A stretch of DNA of 29,444 nt from NCBI GenBank assembly GCA_964561655.1, contig CAZLQG010000007.1:1-29444 (forward strand). The letters are read 5' to 3'. Made by a program: the position numbers and the translations under genes. Within the stretch, counting starts at the first letter, position 1. The number at the start of each line of letters is the position of its first letter. Positions 26,564-29,444 of the stretch are shown piece by piece. The stretch comes from CAZLQG01 sp964561655. GTDB taxonomy: Bacteria; Patescibacteriota; Doudnabacteria; UBA920. The notes under the pieces were generated by a model, which searched no databases, had not been told where the DNA came from, and worked only from the letters and a program-made list of their open reading frames with translations.

Positions 26564-28531
26564 ATGAAAAAGCTATTATCATCCCTGTTGGCAGTAGCAA
26601 TGGCGGCTTTTATATTGCCGCAAGCACCCACGGTTAGTGCCACAACTTTACAAATAACCACCACCAGCTTGCCCGAGGCAACCGTAGGACAGGTCTATTC
26701 CCAGCAGCTGCAAGCCAGCGGCGGAACCTCCCCATATACCTGGGAGACCGTTTCCACCACCTACCCCAGCGCCTGTTGCGTTTTAGGCTTAAGCGGCACA
26801 AGCGGATTATTTAATACACAAAGCACTTCGATAGTCCTAAACCCTGCCGGGACTTATTCCTGGGTAATTAAAGTTACAGACGCGGTTGGCGCTACCGCAA
26901 CCAAGACTTTAAGCTTAGTAGTTAAAAGTGCTCCCCAGGCCTATTTGATAGTGAGCAGTTCCTTTGTCCAATATAATTATACAAAAGGGGACCCTCTTCC
27001 TCAGTCCCCGGGGGTCACTATTTCCAATAACTCCACCACGGAAACAATTAACTATACAATCTCCGTTCCTAATCAACCCTCATGGTTAAACGTAGGCTAC
27101 GCTACTGATGTGTTGACTTTAACTCCGTTAAATACAGCCGGAGTGGGTGTTGGAGTTGATCCTACCGGACTTGATGCCGGGACATATACTACGACAATTT
27201 ATTTTACCGGCAACTTTTCCAATTCCCCAGCCAGTATTGAAGTAACTTTGAATGTTTTAAACAGCGGTTCATCGGCCCCGCAGATAACCACCACCAGTTT
27301 GCCGGACGCTACTGCAGGGCAAGCTTATTCCACAACAATTCAGGTCAGCGGCGGAACCTCCCCATATACCTGGGAGACCGTTTCCACCACCTACCCCAGC
27401 GCCTGTTGTGTATTGGGTTTGAACGGTAACGATGGGCCAATTAGCGTTCCTTACATTACTTTCAATACCCAGAGCAGTGCTATGGTTTTAAGCACTAACA
27501 TTGGCACTTATTCCTGGGTAATTAAAGTAACGGATGCAAACGGCTCTACGGCTACAAAGACGTTGAGCTTGAAAATTAAATCTGCGCAAAGCCAAAGCCC
27601 GTCGATTACTATTACTACGAACAGTTTGCCGGCAGCGACAGTGGGACAGCCGTATTCTGCCGTTATTAATTTTACTAAAACTACGAACTATGCTTTGAAC
27701 GCGACAATTTCCGGCCAGCCAGACGGGATAGGTTGGCAGGGCGTTTCCGGACCAAACGCTAATGTGGGAATTATTTTTAATAATACTACTATATCGGGTA
27801 CTCCGACCCAAGCCGGAACTTACACGGTAAGACTTACTCTAACCGACCAATATAACCCACCGGTGTCAAAAGATTTTGTTTTAGTTGTTAACCCTGCAGC
27901 AACCGCTCCTTCGACTGGCGGAATAAATTTGCCGGATGGAACAGTTTTAAAAATTCCCGGCGACCCGACAGTATATTTAATTTCAGGGGGAAAAATTAAG
28001 CCTTTTACTTCCGCTAATGAATTTTTGGGGCAAGGCTATAAATGGTCCGATGTCCAGGAAGTAGACTCCAGCCAGGTCGCGAATGTTCCCTTAAGCGGAG
28101 GCGACACACCCAGCTTTTACCCTTATCCTTCGGGCAGTTTGATAAACGATAATGGCACTATCTATTTTATTAGCGGTCATACTAAAGTTCCTTTTACCAA
28201 CTGGCAGGCCTTTGACGGCCTAGGGTATTTGTTAAAAAATGTTGTTGCGGGTGATTTGACCAATTATGTAAGGGCCACCAACTATTTAATAACTACGGCA
28301 AACGCCACGCATCCCTGGGGCAGTTGGGTGATTCATAACGGTACGGTTTATTATTCTTCGCAGGACGGCCTTATAGGCGTGCCGAGCGCGCAAGTCTTTA
28401 CTTCCAACGGCGGCAATTGGAATTTGCTGGTAAAAGCAAATTCATATGATGTTGAAGTTTTAAACGCCAATCCCAATCTTCCTGTGTTGGAATTGAATGA
28501 CCCTAGAGTATATTCTGCTTCGGCACAATAG
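26564..28531 (+). CDS. Secreted surface protein with Ig-like repeats and a repeated C-terminal module
   Basis: Signal peptide at residues 1-26 (MKKLLSSLLAVAMAAFILPQ, cleavage near VSA). Three putative Ig-like domains begin with the same phrase: ITTTSLPEATVGQVYS, ITTTSLPDATAGQAYS and ITTNSLPAATVGQPYS (about residues 31, 244, 353). Between the first two lies a beta domain of BACON type (about 125-235). The first and second Ig-like domains share a stretch from a 63-bp identical DNA repeat and each has an unusual adjacent CC pair. The C-terminal 200 residues hold three loose copies of a unit with DGT/NGT, a short beta pair, a Gly-Lys turn and PF (KIKPFTSANEF, TKVPFTNWQAF), a form often seen on candidate-phyla surface proteins. 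Probably an adhesin or surface-layer part; no anchor motif at the C-terminus. Confidence 0.88.
   Translation: MKKLLSSLLAVAMAAFILPQAPTVSATTLQITTTSLPEATVGQVYSQQLQASGGTSPYTWETVSTTYPSACCVLGLSGTSGLFNTQSTSIVLNPAGTYSWVIKVTDAVGATATKTLSLVVKSAPQAYLIVSSSFVQYNYTKGDPLPQSPGVTISNNSTTETINYTISVPNQPSWLNVGYATDVLTLTPLNTAGVGVGVDPTGLDAGTYTTTIYFTGNFSNSPASIEVTLNVLNSGSSAPQITTTSLPDATAGQAYSTTIQVSGGTSPYTWETVSTTYPSACCVLGLNGNDGPISVPYITFNTQSSAMVLSTNIGTYSWVIKVTDANGSTATKTLSLKIKSAQSQSPSITITTNSLPAATVGQPYSAVINFTKTTNYALNATISGQPDGIGWQGVSGPNANVGIIFNNTTISGTPTQAGTYTVRLTLTDQYNPPVSKDFVLVVNPAATAPSTGGINLPDGTVLKIPGDPTVYLISGGKIKPFTSANEFLGQGYKWSDVQEVDSSQVANVPLSGGDTPSFYPYPSGSLINDNGTIYFISGHTKVPFTNWQAFDGLGYLLKNVVAGDLTNYVRATNYLITTANATHPWGSWVIHNGTVYYSSQDGLIGVPSAQVFTSNGGNWNLLVKANSYDVEVLNANPNLPVLELNDPRVYSASAQ
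26716..26778 (+). repeat. Intragenic 63-bp direct repeat, copy 1
   Basis: Identical base for base to 27346-27408, within the first Ig-like domain; the flanks diverge quickly. Confidence 0.9.
27346..27408 (+). repeat. Intragenic 63-bp direct repeat, copy 2
   Basis: Identical to 26716-26778, within the second Ig-like domain, 630 bp downstream and in the same frame. Confidence 0.9.
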
Positions 28532-28553
28532 TTAGAGTTACATAAAAAATTAC

Positions 28554-28596
28554 AAAATCGCCAAGTAGCTCAGGGAAGCAAATGGCGGTTTTGTTT
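28554..28596 (+). terminator. Probable terminator of the surface protein gene
   Basis: AAAATCGCC (28554-28562) pairs with GGCGGTTTT (28584-28592) with one G-U and a long loop, followed by GTTTTG. The T-rich end also carries the -35 of polA. Confidence 0.65.
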
Positions 28597-28619
28597 TGTC
28601 TAAGTTTTTAAACTATAAT
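28591..28619 (+). promoter_or_regulatory. polA promoter, predicted leaderless
   Basis: TTGTTT (28591-28596), 17 bp, TATAAT (28614-28619), then exactly 7 nt to the ATG at 28627. No Shine-Dalgarno sequence is present. Confidence 0.75.
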
Positions 28620-28626
28620 AAATACA

Positions 28627-29444
28627 TGGCAAAAAGACTTAAATACATGCTTATAGACGGCAACGCGCTTATTCACCGCGGGTTTCATGCCATTCCGAAT
28701 TTAACCAACAAAAAAGGCGAGCCTACGGGCGCGGTTTATGGCTTTACCACGACTTTGCTTAAAGCCATTAAGGACATAAAACCAACGCACATAGCCTGCG
28801 CGTTTGATTTAGAAGGCCCGACTTTCAGGCATGAAAAGTACAAGGAATATAAAGCCAAGCGCGTAAAAGCTCCGCAGGAGCTTTATGACCAAATCCCGCG
28901 CGTCAAAGAAGTGGTAAGGGCTTTAGGAATTCCGATTTTTGAAAAGAAAGGCTTTGAAGCGGATGATGTTTTAGGTACCTTGTCCGTGCATATGCATAAA
29001 GCACATCCGGAAGCTGAGGTTATTATTGTGACCGGGGATTTGGATACCCTGCAGCTTGTAAACCATCAAGTAAAAGTTTACACCTTGCGAAAAGGATTAA
29101 CAGACACATCTATTTATGATGAAAAAGCTGTGCGTGCAAGGTACGGGCTGAATCCGGACCAGATGATAGATTATAAAGCGCTTCGCGGGGATCCGAGCGA
29201 CAACATCCCGGGGGTTGCCGGCATAGGAGAAAAAACGGCTTCGGAGTTGATTAAAGATTTTAAATCCTTGGATGGCTTGTATAAGATCATCAAGGAAGAA
29301 AAAACCGGCAAAAAAATAAAACCCAGAATTTTGGAGCTTTTGAAAAACCAGGAAAGAGAAGCCAGGGAGAGCTACGAACTTTCTAAAATTGTTTGCGACG
29401 CACCGATTGAGACGGAAATTAAGGAATATGAATTTGGCGATGCG
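28627..29444 (+). CDS. polA: DNA polymerase I, N-terminal 5'-nuclease part (runs off window)
   Basis: The frame stays open from the ATG to the window end (272 codons). It starts MAKRLKYMLIDGNALIHRGF and continues with the 5'-3' exonuclease (FEN) domain: FDLEGPTFRH, KGFEADDVLGTL with catalytic aspartates, VTGDLDTLQLV, and the helix-three-turn-helix LRGDPSDNIPGVAGIGEKTA (about 187-206) that binds DNA. The domain removes RNA primers and flaps. Whether polymerase and proofreading domains follow cannot be seen; a stand-alone 5'-nuclease is possible, but PolA is the usual form. Confidence 0.92.

Noticed and set aside
28562..28590. GTAGCTCAGGG, another tRNA-like word
   Set aside because: Only the D-arm word is present; no cloverleaf can be formed, and it lies in the loop of a terminator-like hairpin.

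Overview
The window looks like a chromosomal origin region from a small-genome bacterium of the Candidate Phyla Radiation (Patescibacteria, probably Parcubacteria-like). This is inferred from gene content and style: short or stripped-down versions of RsmI, RuvC and Jag/KhpB, a TrmB-like regulator, a catalytically degraded DHH protein, VanW, a PBP1-type enzyme with an Ig-like tail, and a surface protein with Ig-like repeats and a repeated C-terminal module. TGA is a normal stop (dnaN, the radical SAM gene), so this is not a recoded Gracilibacteria/SR1 lineage. There is no rRNA in the window to confirm the placement. No tRNA was recognised.

Layout. 1-340: start of a secreted-protein gene running off the left edge, then a palindrome. 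347-3650: TrmB-like regulator, a strong candidate for a structured small RNA (1143-1329), rsmI, yebC, ruvC and a tiny Ala/Pro-rich protein behind a near-consensus promoter. 3659-9138: tyrS, a class A penicillin-binding protein and an O-antigen-ligase-like protein. 9166-11149 (minus): rpmH-rnpA-yidD-yidC-jag. 11150-15611 (plus): dnaA, a G-less dnaA-dnaN spacer with a G-quadruplex motif and AT-rich tract (likely oriC), dnaN, recF and dciA. 15612-17376: an insertion-like GC-rich cassette. 17377-17964: an AbrB-like regulator and a broken DNA methyltransferase. 17963-21859 (minus): tsaE-vanW-ruvB-small membrane protein-PH protein-nucleotidyltransferase. 21924-24941 (plus): degenerate DHH protein and a PilB/GspE ATPase. 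25021-26488: a second GC-rich cassette coding for a secreted protein and a tiny membrane protein. 26564-28531: large surface protein. 28627-end: start of polA.

The most interesting system is at 15785-17305. A 38-residue ORF ending in GKGSCAICD, missed by ordinary length cut-offs, lies directly upstream of a radical SAM enzyme with a seven-cysteine SPASM domain. Its own ribosome binding site, leader hairpins, an intercistronic hairpin and a downstream terminator suggest a ribosomally made, radical-SAM-modified peptide (RiPP). The cassette is more GC-rich than its surroundings and is bracketed by a 34-bp direct repeat (30/34 identical). Both copies carry the same -35/-10 pair with a 17-bp spacer. 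This points to insertion between an old gene end and the abrB promoter.

A second theme is expression style. Several native genes (pbp, tsaE, polA) have a -10 hexamer exactly 7 nt before ATG and no Shine-Dalgarno sequence, so their mRNAs are predicted to be leaderless. Most cassette genes and the small 42-aa gene carry clear or plausible Shine-Dalgarno sequences.
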